Notes: a model not told the origin generated them from the sequence alone. Shown: positions 26,939 through 37,129, counted from the first letter of the stretch. The stretch is DNA of 64,000 nucleotides from Luteibacter flocculans (GCF_023612255.1 NZ_CP063231.1:1532001-1596000), one strand, 5' to 3'. Translations and numbers: made by a program.

Positions 26939-27727
26939 ATGCGTTATGTGGCACCGACGCGGGATGCGCTGGACAGGCGCGTTTTGGCGGTGCCACCGCT
27001 CTCGGACTGGTCCGCGTTCGCGGCCCTCATGGAAGGGCCAGATTGGCCTGACATCGACGCTTTGAACGCGCTCTGGCCCTCGCCGGGGGCGCAGCGTTTC
27101 GTCATGCAGGACAAGGCGCTGCTCGCCGATGGCCTGCATTACGAGGAGCGCATCGCACGATGCGGCGCCATCGCCACGCGTCCCGCCAATTGGCATGACC
27201 TGTTCAACGCCTTCGTGTGGCTGCGTCATGGCGCGATCAAGCGGGCGCTCAATGCGCGACAGATGGCGGAGATCGCCGTCATGGGGCCGCGCGAGCGATC
27301 CCGCGCGCAATATGCCCTGACGCACTTCGACGAAGCCGGACTGATCGTGACCTTGCGCGATCCGGCCATGCTCGATGCATGGAATGCGCACGACTGGCCA
27401 CGCCTGTTCTGGTCGCACCGCGAGGCATGGCTGCGTGGCGACGCACGCGTGGACGTGTTCGGTCACGCCTTGCTCGAACATGCACTGACGCCCGGCAAGC
27501 TGCTTGTCGGCAAGGCGCTGGTAGTGATGCGTGATGGCGATGCCGCAGCGATCTGCGCGGACGCGATTGCCTCGGGTGCCGTGCTCAACGACCCGCTGGA
27601 ACTGCGTCCGTTACCCGTCTCAGGCGTGCCTGGCTGGCACGCCGATGCCGTGCACGAGTCGTTCTACACGAGTGCGCCGTGCTTCCAGCCGTTGCGTACG
27701 GGGCGTGTCTATCCCGCAGCGCTCTAG
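26939..27727 (+). CDS. DUF3025 domain-containing protein
   Basis: This 262-residue protein matches the DUF3025 family. It has an N-terminal region starting at the PPLSDW motif, the hallmark NWHDLFNAFVWLRHGAIK near residue 82, FDEAGLIV, and a C-terminal LRPLPVSGVPGWH segment. No function is established for the family. It has no signal peptide. It follows rimO after four bases and is very likely in the same transcript. Confidence 0.85.
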   Translation: MRYVAPTRDALDRRVLAVPPLSDWSAFAALMEGPDWPDIDALNALWPSPGAQRFVMQDKALLADGLHYEERIARCGAIATRPANWHDLFNAFVWLRHGAIKRALNARQMAEIAVMGPRERSRAQYALTHFDEAGLIVTLRDPAMLDAWNAHDWPRLFWSHREAWLRGDARVDVFGHALLEHALTPGKLLVGKALVVMRDGDAAAICADAIASGAVLNDPLELRPLPVSGVPGWHADAVHESFYTSAPCFQPLRTGRVYPAAL

Positions 27728-27774
27728 CCGCACCATCTCGCCACTACACCCTGGTGGAAAAAAGCCAAAGCACC

Positions 27775-27896
27775 GGTGGGAGCCAGCCTGCTGGCGATAA
27801 GCCAACGAAGCGGTGTAGCGGTGAGGCAAGTCCCCATCGCCACTTAGGTGGCTCCTCCCACCAGCAAGCTCCGCTCGCCGCTATAGCGGCTCCTGC
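27775..27896. repeat. REP/BIME cluster E
   Basis: A forward unit (27775-27797, core GCCAGCCTGCTGGC) and two inverted units (27837-27862 and 27875-27896, core GCCGCTATAGCGGC) surround a spacer containing AAGCGGTGTAGCGGTGAGGC. The cluster fills the gap between two convergent genes. Confidence 0.8.
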
Positions 27897-27923
27897 AATC
27901 TCGCCGACGTTCGGATGCCTGCG

Positions 27924-28559
27924 CTAGACCAGCCCGTGATCGCGGGCGAAATCGCCGAGCAGGCTGTCGTGGTCCACGCCGAGCTTGCGCATTGCATCGC
28001 GCTTCTGCCGGCTGATGGTCTTCACCGATTTGCCTTCGCGGTCTGCGATCTGCTGCAGCGACATGCCGTTGACGAACAGTCGGATGACCTCCGTCTCGCG
28101 CGGCGACAGCGGTGCACCGGGCATCGCTTCGGAGACCTCGTCCGCCTCGTTGAGGATGTCCAGCAGCGTCTCGCTGAGGTAGGTCTCACCGTCCGCCACG
28201 GCGCGCGCTGCGGTTGCCAGCTCGTCCATGGGGGCGCGTTTGTCGACAATGCCGCGCACCCCGCGATTCAACATGGACTGCAGGGCGGCGGGGCGATTGA
28301 TCATCGTAAGGATGACCAGGGCGATCTTCGGATACTCCTTCGCGATGGTCTCGACGAGGGCGAAACCATCGTCCTGCCGATCGCTCGGCATGAGAAAATC
28401 CGTAATGACGACGTCGCAGGGACGCTCGGCGAGCATGGACAGCAACTCGTCCGCCGCCTTTGCCTCACCTACCACGTCGATGTGCGCATGGCGCAGCGCC
28501 AGCGCGCCGCCGACGAGAACCAGGGGGTGGTCGTCTGCCAGAATGACCTTGAGTGGCAT
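27924..28559 (-). CDS. LuxR-type response regulator, BvgA/EvgA-like
   Basis: This 211-residue transcription factor has a receiver domain (about residues 1-125; acidic ADDHP pocket, phospho-acceptor aspartate in VITDFLMPS, conserved lysine near VDKRAP) and a LuxR-type helix-turn-helix (SPRETEVIRLFVNGMSLQQIADREGKSV, about residues 148-205). It is divergent from the hybrid kinase starting at 28645, with only 85 bases between them. This arrangement makes it the probable output partner of that kinase. The shared promoter region may be autoregulated. Confidence 0.9.
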   Translation of the reverse strand: MPLKVILADDHPLVLVGGALALRHAHIDVVGEAKAADELLSMLAERPCDVVITDFLMPSDRQDDGFALVETIAKEYPKIALVILTMINRPAALQSMLNRGVRGIVDKRAPMDELATAARAVADGETYLSETLLDILNEADEVSEAMPGAPLSPRETEVIRLFVNGMSLQQIADREGKSVKTISRQKRDAMRKLGVDHDSLLGDFARDHGLV

Positions 28560-28644
28560 GCCTCTTGTTCTCCTTACTGCATTGCGGCACAGCGAACTTC
28601 GAACCGATTATGCCCACGAAGGTTCCCCTGACGAAGCCCACGAC

Positions 28645-31600
28645 GTGATCCGACACACATTATTGGTCATCCTGCTCCTGCTGGTCGCCCTGGCGCCACC
28701 GGCATGGGCGGCGTCGGAGACGTCCCTGTCGGCGGACGACGCGGCCTGGTTGCGCCACCACCCGGTCGTGGTCGTCGGCGCCTACCGCGAGGGCTACCCG
28801 CCGTTCGAGGAGTGGCGCGACGGCGAACTGGAAGGCCTGGGCCCCGACTACCTGCGCCGGATCGCCCCGGAGCTGGGCATCACCCTGCAGACGCGGCTCT
28901 TTGCCACGTGGCCGGAATTGCTCGCGGCGCTGGCGCGTGGCGAGATCGACGTGGCGACGTCGGTCACGCCGTTGGAGAAGGGCATGCCTGGCATCCGGGT
29001 GGGTGCCACCTACTTCGAGTCGCTGCCGTCGCTGGTGGAGCGGGGCGATGCGCCCATGGTGCACCGGCCGGGCGACCTGCACGGCAAGCGCCTGGCGGTT
29101 CACACGGGCTACTTCGACATCGACGCGCTGCGCCGCGAACTGCCTGACACCACCCTCGTGGAGACGGCCTCCACGGCCGACGCACTGGCCCGCGTGCGTA
29201 CGGGCGACGTCACGGCCTACATCGACAATCCCTATTCGGCGCGCGAGTTCGTTTCGCGCCTGGGGCTGGAGCGAGAACTGCGCGTGGGCGACCCGTTGGC
29301 GCTCCCGATCAGCGCCCTGGCGTTTGCCGTGCCCGCGGACCGGGCGCCGCTCGGTCGTGCGCTGGATCACGCCCTGGGCGAACTCACCGCGGCGGACCAC
29401 GGCAAGCTGCGCGCGCGCTGGGTGGGGCGGGATATCGCGCCACGCCCGCGGCAATCGGCGATTCCCCTGAGCGAGAAGGAAAAGGCCTGGCTTCAATCGC
29501 TGCCGACCCTGCGCCTGGGCGTGGACCCTAGCTATGCGCCCTTTAGCCTGCTGTCCGGGAAGGGGGAGGCGGAAGGTCTCGCCCTGGACTATGTGCGCGA
29601 GATCGCTGCCGAGTTGGGCTTGCGCCTGAGCCAGGTGCCCAGCGACGACTGGACGGGCACCGTGGAGAAGGTCCATCGCGGCGAGGTGGATCTCGTCGCC
29701 GCGATCAATCCGCAGAGCGCCACGTCGCCTCAGTTGGAGCCGAGCGTCCCGTACCTCGAGTTCCCGATCATGATCGTGACGCGCGAGGGCTCGCCCACCG
29801 TGGCCGGTCGCGACGATCTTGCCGGCAAGCGCGTGTTCGCCAACGTTACCCGCGAACCGATCCGTCGCTTGCTCGAAAGCATTCCCGGCGTGCAGACGAT
29901 TCCCGTGGGCACGGAAGTCGAAGGCATGCGACGGCTGGCTGCCGGGGAGGGCGATGCCTTCGTCGCCAACCTCGCCACGGCCGATTACTACATTCGCGAT
30001 ACGTTCCTGGGCCAGTTGAAGGTGGCGGCGCCCACCGGAGACAGCGAGGCGATCGCCGTCGGCGTAAGTCGCGATCTCGCGCCACTGCTGCCGTTGGTGA
30101 ATCGTGTGCTGGTCAATCTTTCCACGCATCGGCAGCAGGAGATCCGCAACACCTGGTTTGCCTCGCATTACGTGGTCGGTCCGACCTGGCGCGAGATCGC
30201 GCATCGCGTGCTGCCGTTCGTCGCCGTGCTGCTCGTGTCGCTCGTCGCCATCAGCTACGCCTACCTCAACCTGCGCCGCGAGACGCGTCGGCGCGAACGG
30301 ACGGAGCGACGTCTGGCCGAAGTCACCGCTCACGTCCCGGCCGTGGTGTACGAAGCCGTGCGCGACAGCGAAGGCGTATACGCCATGACCTACGTCGGCG
30401 GGGATCCGCAGACGATTCTCGGCTTGGAGCCGGGCGACCTGCTGTCGGGGGACGCGACCCTGCTGGCTGCCGTGGCGGATGAGGATCGCGGGAAGCTGCG
30501 CGCCGCCTTCGAACGTTCCGCGCGCGAGTTGGCGCCGCTGCACGTAACCGTGCGGGCACAGGTCGACGGCCGCGCACGCTATCTCAGTTCCGATGCCGTG
30601 CCGTTGGCGGCAGCCGATGGCAGCGTGCGCTGGAACGGTTACTGGGTGGACGTGACGGCGCAGGAACTCGCCGCGCGAGGCCTCGCTCGCGCGCGCGACG
30701 ATGCGGAAGCCGCCACGCGCGCCAAGAGCGACTTCCTCGCCACGATCAGCCACGAGATCCGCACGCCGATGAACGGCGTGATCGGCCTGCTCGACGTCCT
30801 CGAACGCACGCCGCTCGACGACGGGCAGCGGCGGATGGTGTCCACCATCGAGCATTCTGCCGAGGCGCTGCTGCACATTCTGGACGACGTGCTCGATTTC
30901 TCGAAGATCGAGGCGGGGCATCTTGCGCTCGATCCCCAACCGGCCGATCTCCGCGCCATCATCGAAGGCGCGGTGGCGGTGCTGCGCGCGCAGGCCGAGG
31001 CAAAGGGGCTGTCGCTGCACACGGAGATCGATGCCGCACTCGCGCCGGCCGTGGTCGTCGACGACGGTCGCCTGCGGCAGGTGGTGCTCAACCTGCTCGG
31101 CAACGCCATCAAGTTCACAGCCACGGGCGGCGTTCGCGTCGCGGTGCGCGTCGACGAACAACACGGCACCCGGCAACGCTTGCGCATCGTGGTCGCCGAT
31201 ACCGGCATCGGCATCCATGCCGCCAAACTGCGCCACGTCTTCGCGCCTTTCAGCCAGGCCGAGTCGTCCACGACGCGGCGTTTCGGTGGCACCGGGCTCG
31301 GCCTGACCATCTCGCGGCGTCTGGTCGAACGTATGGGTGGCCACATCGCCGTCGAAAGCGAGCCGGGCAAGGGCACCACGGTCAGTGTCACGCTTGAACT
31401 GCCCGTTGCCGCGGCATTGCCGCAGGTCGAGGCCGCTGCCGCCGTGGTGGAGACCGGGATGGCGGCACCCATGCGCGACGCACGCATCCTGCTGGCTGAA
31501 GATCATCCAGTGAACCAGGAACTGGTGCGCGTGCAGCTTGCGTTGCGTGGTTACGGCTGCGACGTCGTCGAAGACGGCGAGGCCGCGTTGGTGGCGCTCG

Positions 31601-32211
31601 CAAGGACGCACTACGACCTGTTGCTGGTGGACTGCCACATGCCGCGCATGGACGGCTACGAGGTTGCGCGTGAGGTGCGCAGGCGCGAGGTTGGCACGGG
31701 TCGGCATCTGCCGATCGTGGCGATGACGGCGGATGCGCGCCCCGATCAGCGCGAAGTCTGCCTGGCTGCCGGCATGGACGATCTGCTGCGCAAGCCGATC
31801 CGGTTGGAGGCCTTCCACGCGACCGTCGCGCGCTGGCTCTCACCGGACACGTCTACCGAACCGCTGCTCGACATGGAGCGCCTGCGTCGCGCCTTCGGTA
31901 GCGACGAGGCCGTGGCTGCCGTCATTCGCGCCGGTGCCGACACCACGCGCGGCGCGCTGGCCCGCTTGCCGGACGTCTTGCAGCGCGCGAGTGCGGGTGA
32001 CGTCGCCGATTGGATCCACCACGTGCTCGGCGGCGTGAACGTCTTCGGGTATTCGGCCGTGGGTGACCAGGGCGAGCGCATCGAGCAGGCCCTGCGCGAC
32101 GGCGCGGAGGTGGATCGCGTGGCGCTGGACGCCTTTGCCGCCGAGCTTGCGCGCTTCACGGATCGACTCGAACATGCGGCGCGGCGCTTGTCCGAGCCGA
32201 GCCGTTCGTAG
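28645..32211 (+). CDS. BvgS/EvgS-like hybrid sensor histidine kinase
   Basis: This 1188-residue multi-step phosphorelay kinase has a signal peptide, then two tandem periplasmic solute-binding domains of the SBP_bac_3 type (about residues 25-260 and 285-500), one transmembrane helix (about 522-543) and a PAS domain (550-680). HisKA follows with the phospho-acceptor His703 in SHEIRTP. HATPase_c has N, G1 and G2 boxes (NLLGNAIKF, ADTGIGI, FGGTGLGL). The receiver has Asp996 in LLVDCHMPRMDG, and a C-terminal HPt domain has a probable His1126. The GTG at 28645 is the first start compatible with the signal peptide; its ribosome site is weak. The family senses ligands or redox state; the signal here is unknown. 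Confidence 0.9.
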   Translation: MIRHTLLVILLLLVALAPPAWAASETSLSADDAAWLRHHPVVVVGAYREGYPPFEEWRDGELEGLGPDYLRRIAPELGITLQTRLFATWPELLAALARGEIDVATSVTPLEKGMPGIRVGATYFESLPSLVERGDAPMVHRPGDLHGKRLAVHTGYFDIDALRRELPDTTLVETASTADALARVRTGDVTAYIDNPYSAREFVSRLGLERELRVGDPLALPISALAFAVPADRAPLGRALDHALGELTAADHGKLRARWVGRDIAPRPRQSAIPLSEKEKAWLQSLPTLRLGVDPSYAPFSLLSGKGEAEGLALDYVREIAAELGLRLSQVPSDDWTGTVEKVHRGEVDLVAAINPQSATSPQLEPSVPYLEFPIMIVTREGSPTVAGRDDLAGKRVFANVTREPIRRLLESIPGVQTIPVGTEVEGMRRLAAGEGDAFVANLATADYYIRDTFLGQLKVAAPTGDSEAIAVGVSRDLAPLLPLVNRVLVNLSTHRQQEIRNTWFASHYVVGPTWREIAHRVLPFVAVLLVSLVAISYAYLNLRRETRRRERTERRLAEVTAHVPAVVYEAVRDSEGVYAMTYVGGDPQTILGLEPGDLLSGDATLLAAVADEDRGKLRAAFERSARELAPLHVTVRAQVDGRARYLSSDAVPLAAADGSVRWNGYWVDVTAQELAARGLARARDDAEAATRAKSDFLATISHEIRTPMNGVIGLLDVLERTPLDDGQRRMVSTIEHSAEALLHILDDVLDFSKIEAGHLALDPQPADLRAIIEGAVAVLRAQAEAKGLSLHTEIDAALAPAVVVDDGRLRQVVLNLLGNAIKFTATGGVRVAVRVDEQHGTRQRLRIVVADTGIGIHAAKLRHVFAPFSQAESSTTRRFGGTGLGLTISRRLVERMGGHIAVESEPGKGTTVSVTLELPVAAALPQVEAAAAVVETGMAAPMRDARILLAEDHPVNQELVRVQLALRGYGCDVVEDGEAALVALARTHYDLLLVDCHMPRMDGYEVAREVRRREVGTGRHLPIVAMTADARPDQREVCLAAGMDDLLRKPIRLEAFHATVARWLSPDTSTEPLLDMERLRRAFGSDEAVAAVIRAGADTTRGALARLPDVLQRASAGDVADWIHHVLGGVNVFGYSAVGDQGERIEQALRDGAEVDRVALDAFAAELARFTDRLEHAARRLSEPSRS

Positions 32212-32212
32212 G

Positions 32213-32713
32213 TCAGCCGTAGTCGACGCCGATCACGGCGAATCGCGTGCGGCCGCCCGGCAGCTCTGCCTCGAACTCGTCGTCGATGCGTTTCTTCAGT
32301 ACAGCGCGGGCAAGCGGCGAATCGATGCTGATCCAGCCGAGTCGTGCATCCGTTTCGTCCGGGCCCACGATGCGATAACGCACGGTCTCGCCGGAGTCCA
32401 CGTTTTCCAGTTCGATCGTGGCGCCGAAGAACACGGCATCGCGTTGCGACGGTGCCGCCTCCACCACTTTCAGGACCGGAATGCGCTTGCTGAGGTAACG
32501 CGCGCGGCGGTCGATCTCGCCGAGCTGCTTCTTTCGATAGGTGTACTCCGCATTCTCCGAGCGATCGCCTTCCGCGGCGGCAGCCGCGAGGGCCTTTACT
32601 ACCTCGGGACGCACGGTGTGCCACAGATGATCGAGCTCCGCCTTGAGCCGCTCGAAACCCTCGCGGGTGATGATGGCGGTGGACGAAGGCGAGGGTGGGC
32701 GCCAGCGGCTCAT
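32213..32713 (-). CDS. greB: Transcription elongation factor GreB
   Basis: GreB binds the secondary channel of RNA polymerase and stimulates cleavage of backtracked RNA. The 166-residue protein has the N-terminal coiled coil with the acidic tip [22 protein letters not shown], whose basic YRKKQL motif favours GreB over GreA, and the C-terminal FKBP-like globular domain ([21 protein letters not shown]). It is the last gene of a three-gene overlapping minus-strand unit. Confidence 0.95.
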   Translation of the reverse strand: MSRWRPPSPSSTAIITREGFERLKAELDHLWHTVRPEVVKALAAAAAEGDRSENAEYTYRKKQLGEIDRRARYLSKRIPVLKVVEAAPSQRDAVFFGATIELENVDSGETVRYRIVGPDETDARLGWISIDSPLARAVLKKRIDDEFEAELPGGRTRFAVIGVDYG

Positions 32714-33972
32714 GGGCTCACCTTCTGCGTCGCAGTCAATGTCGCGAGCAGCGCTTCGATCTCGCCGGTCAGCGGATGTCCCGGGTAATCGATGAGCAGC
32801 TGACGCGCCAGCGCGGCGGCCTGCGTGGTCTCGCCCAGTCGCTCATGCATGCGCACGGCGAGCAAACCGTAGTGTGGCGCGCCGATGTCTTGCGGCCATG
32901 TCTGCAGATAACCCGCGGCGAGATGCAGCGCGAGCCGCGTCATGCCGCCGTGTGCAGCGGTGTCGGCCAGAGGGCCGCAGGTCTGCGTGGCATCGGGAAG
33001 AAATGTCGGATCGACGTCGAGGCAATCCTGCACCACGCCAAGCGCGCGGCGCGTTTCGCGCCCCGTCACCAGTGCTGCTATCCAGATCTGTCCGTGCACC
33101 AGCAGCTCCGGCACACGACCCTGTGCGCGCAGCAGTTCGCGGTAGCGTGTGTGCATCGCGGCGGGTGCGAGGCCTTCGCGCAGTCGTTCGGTGAGGATGT
33201 CGGTTGCGCCAGGCATGTCATCGCGCGCCACGAGGTTCACATGCGCCAGCAGTGCCGAGTCGTCGTCGGGATCGGTTGCCTCGGCGAGCGTCATCGCTTC
33301 CGGCCGATAGCCCAGCGCTTCGTGGCGATGGTGGATGAGCGCGCCCATCAGGTGAAAGTTGTACACGGTCAGATAATTCGCGATCAGGTAATAGGCCACG
33401 GTACCGAAAAAGGTCGGGCCGCGATCCTGCATGGCGTACTGCGCGCCGGCTTGAAGCAGTCCGCTGGCAAGCATCATGACGAACAGCAGCAGATAGGCGT
33501 TGCCGAAGCGGCCGATGGCCGCGATCCACGTCGTCGGGTTCAACGCGGCGCCGACACCATCGAAGGTCAGCGACATCGTTATCACGGGAAGCACGAAAGC
33601 GAAGAGCAGCGACACCAGCAGGCCGGGAAAGCCGAAGAAGATCGGCGCGAGCACGCTCATCGCGTTGCCGACGAGTTGGATCATGATCAACGCGACGCTC
33701 GTCCGGTCCTCGCTATGCACGGCGAGTTCGGGCGGCTCCGCGTAACCATCGGCCGTGTGCCGCAGGCATTCGAACGAGTAGGTGTAGATCGCCACCCAGC
33801 CCAGACCGATCACGAGCAGCTTCAAACCCGTGATCGGCAGGAAGGCGATGCATTCGAACAGCGTGACCGCACCGATGGTGATCAGTGCGGCGCCATGCAG
33901 CGGATAGCGCCAGCCGGTGCGTACACGCTCGGCAAACGGTGTATCCGGATCGGCGAGGGCACGGTCCGTCAT
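32710..33972 (-). CDS. Integral membrane protein, unknown function
   Basis: This 420-residue protein has about six hydrophobic segments in its first 250 residues (for example [64 protein letters not shown]). The soluble C-terminal half is helical and TPR-like, with [16 protein letters not shown] and a final [20 protein letters not shown] helix. I do not recognise a named family. The ATG at 33972 lies one base after the stop of the upstream ATPase gene, and its own stop overlaps greB as ATGA, so the three genes are one transcript. Confidence 0.75.
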   Translation of the reverse strand: MTDRALADPDTPFAERVRTGWRYPLHGAALITIGAVTLFECIAFLPITGLKLLVIGLGWVAIYTYSFECLRHTADGYAEPPELAVHSEDRTSVALIMIQLVGNAMSVLAPIFFGFPGLLVSLLFAFVLPVITMSLTFDGVGAALNPTTWIAAIGRFGNAYLLLFVMMLASGLLQAGAQYAMQDRGPTFFGTVAYYLIANYLTVYNFHLMGALIHHRHEALGYRPEAMTLAEATDPDDDSALLAHVNLVARDDMPGATDILTERLREGLAPAAMHTRYRELLRAQGRVPELLVHGQIWIAALVTGRETRRALGVVQDCLDVDPTFLPDATQTCGPLADTAAHGGMTRLALHLAAGYLQTWPQDIGAPHYGLLAVRMHERLGETTQAAALARQLLIDYPGHPLTGEIEALLATLTATQKVSP

Positions 33973-33973
33973 C

Positions 33974-35470
33974 TCAGCGCTTACCGCCGAAGATGCCGCC
34001 AAGGATGCCGCGTACGATCTGCTGACCCATCCGCGATCCCGCGGTACGCACCATCGACTTCGCCATCGTTTCCAGCATGCCCTGACGACGACCGGTGCCG
34101 AACACGGCATCGCGCACGGTGGCGCTCCAATCGGAGCCCTCCGCGCTCTTGTTACCCGCCTTTGCAGGCGGAGCATCGGCGGGAAGTTTCTCGCTGGCGC
34201 GTGCGGCCAGGCGTTCCGCAGCAGACTCGCGATTGATCGCGGTGTCGTACTTGCCGCCTACGGGTGAACGTGAGCGGACGTTCGCACGCTCTTCGGGCGT
34301 GATCGAACCGATGCGGCACTCTGGCGTGGATACCAGCACCTTCTGCACGGGCGACGGCACGCCACCGTCGCCAAGCGTGGACGCCAGTGCCTCGCCGGTA
34401 CCCAGGCTGCCGATCGTCTCCACGACGTCGAGCTTCGGATTGCGCGCGAAGGTCTCTGCCGCCGCCTTGACCGCTTTCTGGTCGCGCGGTGTGAACGCGC
34501 GAAGCGCGTGCTGCACGCGATTGCCCAACTGACCCAGAATCTCGCCCGGCACGTCGTCTGGATTTTGCGAGCAGAAATACACGCCCACGCCCTTGGAGCG
34601 GATGAGTCGGACCACCTGCTCGACGCGCTGGCGCAACGCAGGCGGTGCATCGTCGAACAGCAGATGCGCTTCGTCGAAGAAGAACACCATCTTTGGCACC
34701 TCGAGATCGCCCACCTCGGGCAATTGCTCGAACAGCTCGGACAGCAGCCAGAGCAGGAAGGTGGAGTACAGGCGTGGCTTCAGGATCAGCGTATCGGCGG
34801 CCAGCACGCTGATGACGCCCCGGCCGTTCATGTCCTGGCGCATGAGGTCGGCCAGTTCCAGCGCGGGCTCGCCGAAGAAAGCATCGGCGCCGTCCTGTTC
34901 CAGTTTCAGCAGGGCACGCTGGATCGCGGCCACGCTCTGCGCGCTGATCAAGCCGTAACGCGCGGAGATGTCCTTGGCGTGCTCGGCGGCGAAACTGAGC
35001 ATCGCGCGCAGGTCGTCGAGGTCCAGCAACAACAGGCCCTCGTCGTCCGCCACGCGGAAGATCACTTCCATCACGCCTTCCTGGGTGTCGTTGAGTTCCA
35101 GGATGCGCGAGAGCAGGGTGGGGCCCATTTCCGACACGGTCGCCCGGACCGGATGACCCGCCTTGCCGTAGATGTCCCAGAAGACCACCGGATTGGCTTG
35201 CGGCTTCCAGCCGGACAGGCCCAGGGTCTTGAGGCGCGCTGCCAGCTTCTCCGACGGCACTCCGGCCGCCTGGGACAGACCCGCGAGGTCCCCCTTGGCA
35301 TCGGCCAGGAAGCAGGGCACGCCGAGCCGGGAGAATCCCTCCGCCAGCAGCATCAGGCTCACCGACTTTCCGGTGCCGGTGGCGCCCGCGATCATCCCGT
35401 GGCGGTTGCCGTAGCGGCTGTCCAGTTCGACGGTCGCGTCGTCGTTCCGACCGATGAGGATCGTGGGCAT
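33974..35470 (-). CDS. YjgR/HerA-like ATPase (DUF853)
   Basis: This 498-residue P-loop ATPase of the HerA/FtsK superfamily closely resembles E. coli YjgR in length and motifs. Walker A is GATGTGKS near residue 31, Walker B is MVFFFDEAH, and the arginine-rich motif and VYFCSQNPDDVP follow. The C-terminal part is basic and Ala-rich, with TGRRQGMLETMAKSMVRTAGSRMGQQIVRGILGG. The activity of YjgR has not been defined to my knowledge; DNA translocation is inferred from family. The ATG at 35470 starts the conserved ILIGRNDDATVEL segment. Confidence 0.9.
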   Translation of the reverse strand: MPTILIGRNDDATVELDSRYGNRHGMIAGATGTGKSVSLMLLAEGFSRLGVPCFLADAKGDLAGLSQAAGVPSEKLAARLKTLGLSGWKPQANPVVFWDIYGKAGHPVRATVSEMGPTLLSRILELNDTQEGVMEVIFRVADDEGLLLLDLDDLRAMLSFAAEHAKDISARYGLISAQSVAAIQRALLKLEQDGADAFFGEPALELADLMRQDMNGRGVISVLAADTLILKPRLYSTFLLWLLSELFEQLPEVGDLEVPKMVFFFDEAHLLFDDAPPALRQRVEQVVRLIRSKGVGVYFCSQNPDDVPGEILGQLGNRVQHALRAFTPRDQKAVKAAAETFARNPKLDVVETIGSLGTGEALASTLGDGGVPSPVQKVLVSTPECRIGSITPEERANVRSRSPVGGKYDTAINRESAAERLAARASEKLPADAPPAKAGNKSAEGSDWSATVRDAVFGTGRRQGMLETMAKSMVRTAGSRMGQQIVRGILGGIFGGKR

Positions 35471-35605
35471 GGCGGCTTCCTTAAGAATGTCCTGAACAAG
35501 TCTACGCAAAGCAGCGTCGTCAGAGAGAATTTGTCGGCGAACAGCTTGAGTCCGCCCGGCCCGGGCGTTAACGTGGCCGGCATCGTCCGTCCCTCCGAGC
35601 AGTAC

Positions 35606-37129
35606 ATGTCCGTCCGCGTCCCGCGTTCCTTTCTGGTTGTTTCCCTTGCCATGTTGGCAGGCTGCGCTTCGAGCGGCGGCCCCCGTCCCGGCAAGGCGCC
35701 GCCCCAGGTCAACGCCTTGTACGACCGGATGAACCAGGCGAGTAAGGGCTACGAAGCATCGATCGAACAAGCCCGACGCGGCGACACCGCCGCTGCGGAG
35801 CAGAGCCGCAAGCAGTCCCTCGATCAATTGAAGGATGCCTCCGCCCGCTGTGCTCTGACCCCGGGCTGCGACCAGCAGCGGTTCGCCGCGGTATTCGACC
35901 GGCTGCTGCGCCTGAAGGACGGCAGCTTCATCGAGGGTGAGGATGCCGACGATACGGAGCAGGGCGCCGAAGTGGGCGCGCAGCCCGGCGATGCCGCCGG
36001 GTCCATCGTCGTCAATGCGCTGCCGCAGGCGCAGCGCAGCGTCACGATGCTCAAGGGCCAGCAGTTCTCGGACCTCATGGTGATGAACGGTCCGGTGAAG
36101 GCGGCGCTCGAAATGTGGCTGACCCAGCTGCGCCCGAACCTCATGGACGCCTACGTCAATTACCAGATGATGCGCTACAAGATGTGGCCGGCCTACAAGA
36201 AGGCCGACCTGCCGGAGGCGTTGCTGTTCGGGATCATGGCCAAGGAATCCGGCGGCAAGGTACACGCGGTGTCCCGCTCGGGTGCTTCCGGGCCGCTGCA
36301 GTTCATGTACGCGACCGGGCTGCGGTTCGGGCTGTCGAACGCCGATGGTTTCGACCAGCGCTTCGACCCCACCATGGCCGCGCAGGCCAATGCGGAATAC
36401 ATCGACGAGCAACTGGGCGCGTTCAACAACAATCTCGAACTCACGCTGGCGGCGTACAACGGCGGCGAAGGCCGCATGCGCCGCATTGCGGCTGCGAATC
36501 CCGGCGCGAGCTTCTACGACCCGCAGATCTACGGCCAGATGTCGGCGGAAACGCGCGACTACGTGCCGATGGTGCTCGCCGCTGCGTGGCTTTTCCTGCA
36601 TCCGGACAGCTATCACCTCACCTGGCCCAAGGTGGACGGCCAGCCTGGGCAGATCGTCCTGACGCGTTCGGCATCGCTCGCCGAACTGACCGTTTGCCTC
36701 GGTTCCGCGCGCGACATGCCGGATGGCTGGTTCCGCACCCTGCGCAACCTCAATCCCCGGCTCGATCCCCAGGTCACGTTGCCGGCGGGTACGCGCCTCG
36801 AGGTGCCCAAGCCGTTGGAGAAGGTCTACATGGCGGCATGCACGACCGGCCCGTGGCCGATCCTCGCCAGTGACCTGCACAACGCGGTGAAGATCGTGGC
36901 CCCGCCGCCGCCGGCCGCGACATCGGCGGCTCTGGTCAACACGTCACCGGCGGCATCGAAGCCGAGTCCCACTGCGTCGAAGAGCTACACCGTGCGCCGC
37001 GGCGACACGCTCAGCAGCATCGCACGCCGCAGCTCTTGTGCCGACGTGGAAGACATTGCCCGCATGAACGGGCTGAAGGGTCACCATCTGACGGTGGGGC
37101 AGGCCATTCGCCTGCCGGTGTGTCGCTGA
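35606..37129 (+). CDS. mltD: Membrane-bound lytic transglycosylase D-like, LysM
   Basis: MltD cleaves peptidoglycan glycan strands with formation of 1,6-anhydromuramic acid. The 507-residue protein has a lipoprotein signal peptide with lipobox LAGC (residues 16-19) and a helical region of about 200 residues. The SLT domain contains the catalytic glutamate in GIMAKESGG and the motif LAAYNGGEGRMRR. A Pro/Ala/Ser linker leads to one C-terminal LysM domain (SYTVRRGDTLSSIA). E. coli MltD has two LysM repeats; only one is obvious here, while the segment around ASLAELTVCLG may be a degenerate one. The ATG at 35606 begins the signal peptide. Confidence 0.92.
   Translation: MSVRVPRSFLVVSLAMLAGCASSGGPRPGKAPPQVNALYDRMNQASKGYEASIEQARRGDTAAAEQSRKQSLDQLKDASARCALTPGCDQQRFAAVFDRLLRLKDGSFIEGEDADDTEQGAEVGAQPGDAAGSIVVNALPQAQRSVTMLKGQQFSDLMVMNGPVKAALEMWLTQLRPNLMDAYVNYQMMRYKMWPAYKKADLPEALLFGIMAKESGGKVHAVSRSGASGPLQFMYATGLRFGLSNADGFDQRFDPTMAAQANAEYIDEQLGAFNNNLELTLAAYNGGEGRMRRIAAANPGASFYDPQIYGQMSAETRDYVPMVLAAAWLFLHPDSYHLTWPKVDGQPGQIVLTRSASLAELTVCLGSARDMPDGWFRTLRNLNPRLDPQVTLPAGTRLEVPKPLEKVYMAACTTGPWPILASDLHNAVKIVAPPPPAATSAALVNTSPAASKPSPTASKSYTVRRGDTLSSIARRSSCADVEDIARMNGLKGHHLTVGQAIRLPVCR

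Noticed and set aside
28660-31818. Very long open frame antisense to the hybrid kinase
   Set aside because: It is a composition artefact opposite a clearly conserved multi-domain kinase and has no domain of its own.
34508-35605. Upstream extension of the mltD reading frame
   Set aside because: It runs antisense to the YjgR-like gene; the lipoprotein signal peptide starts at 35606.
35471-36880. Upstream extension of the YjgR-like frame
   Set aside because: It runs antisense to mltD; the conserved start of the family is at 35470.
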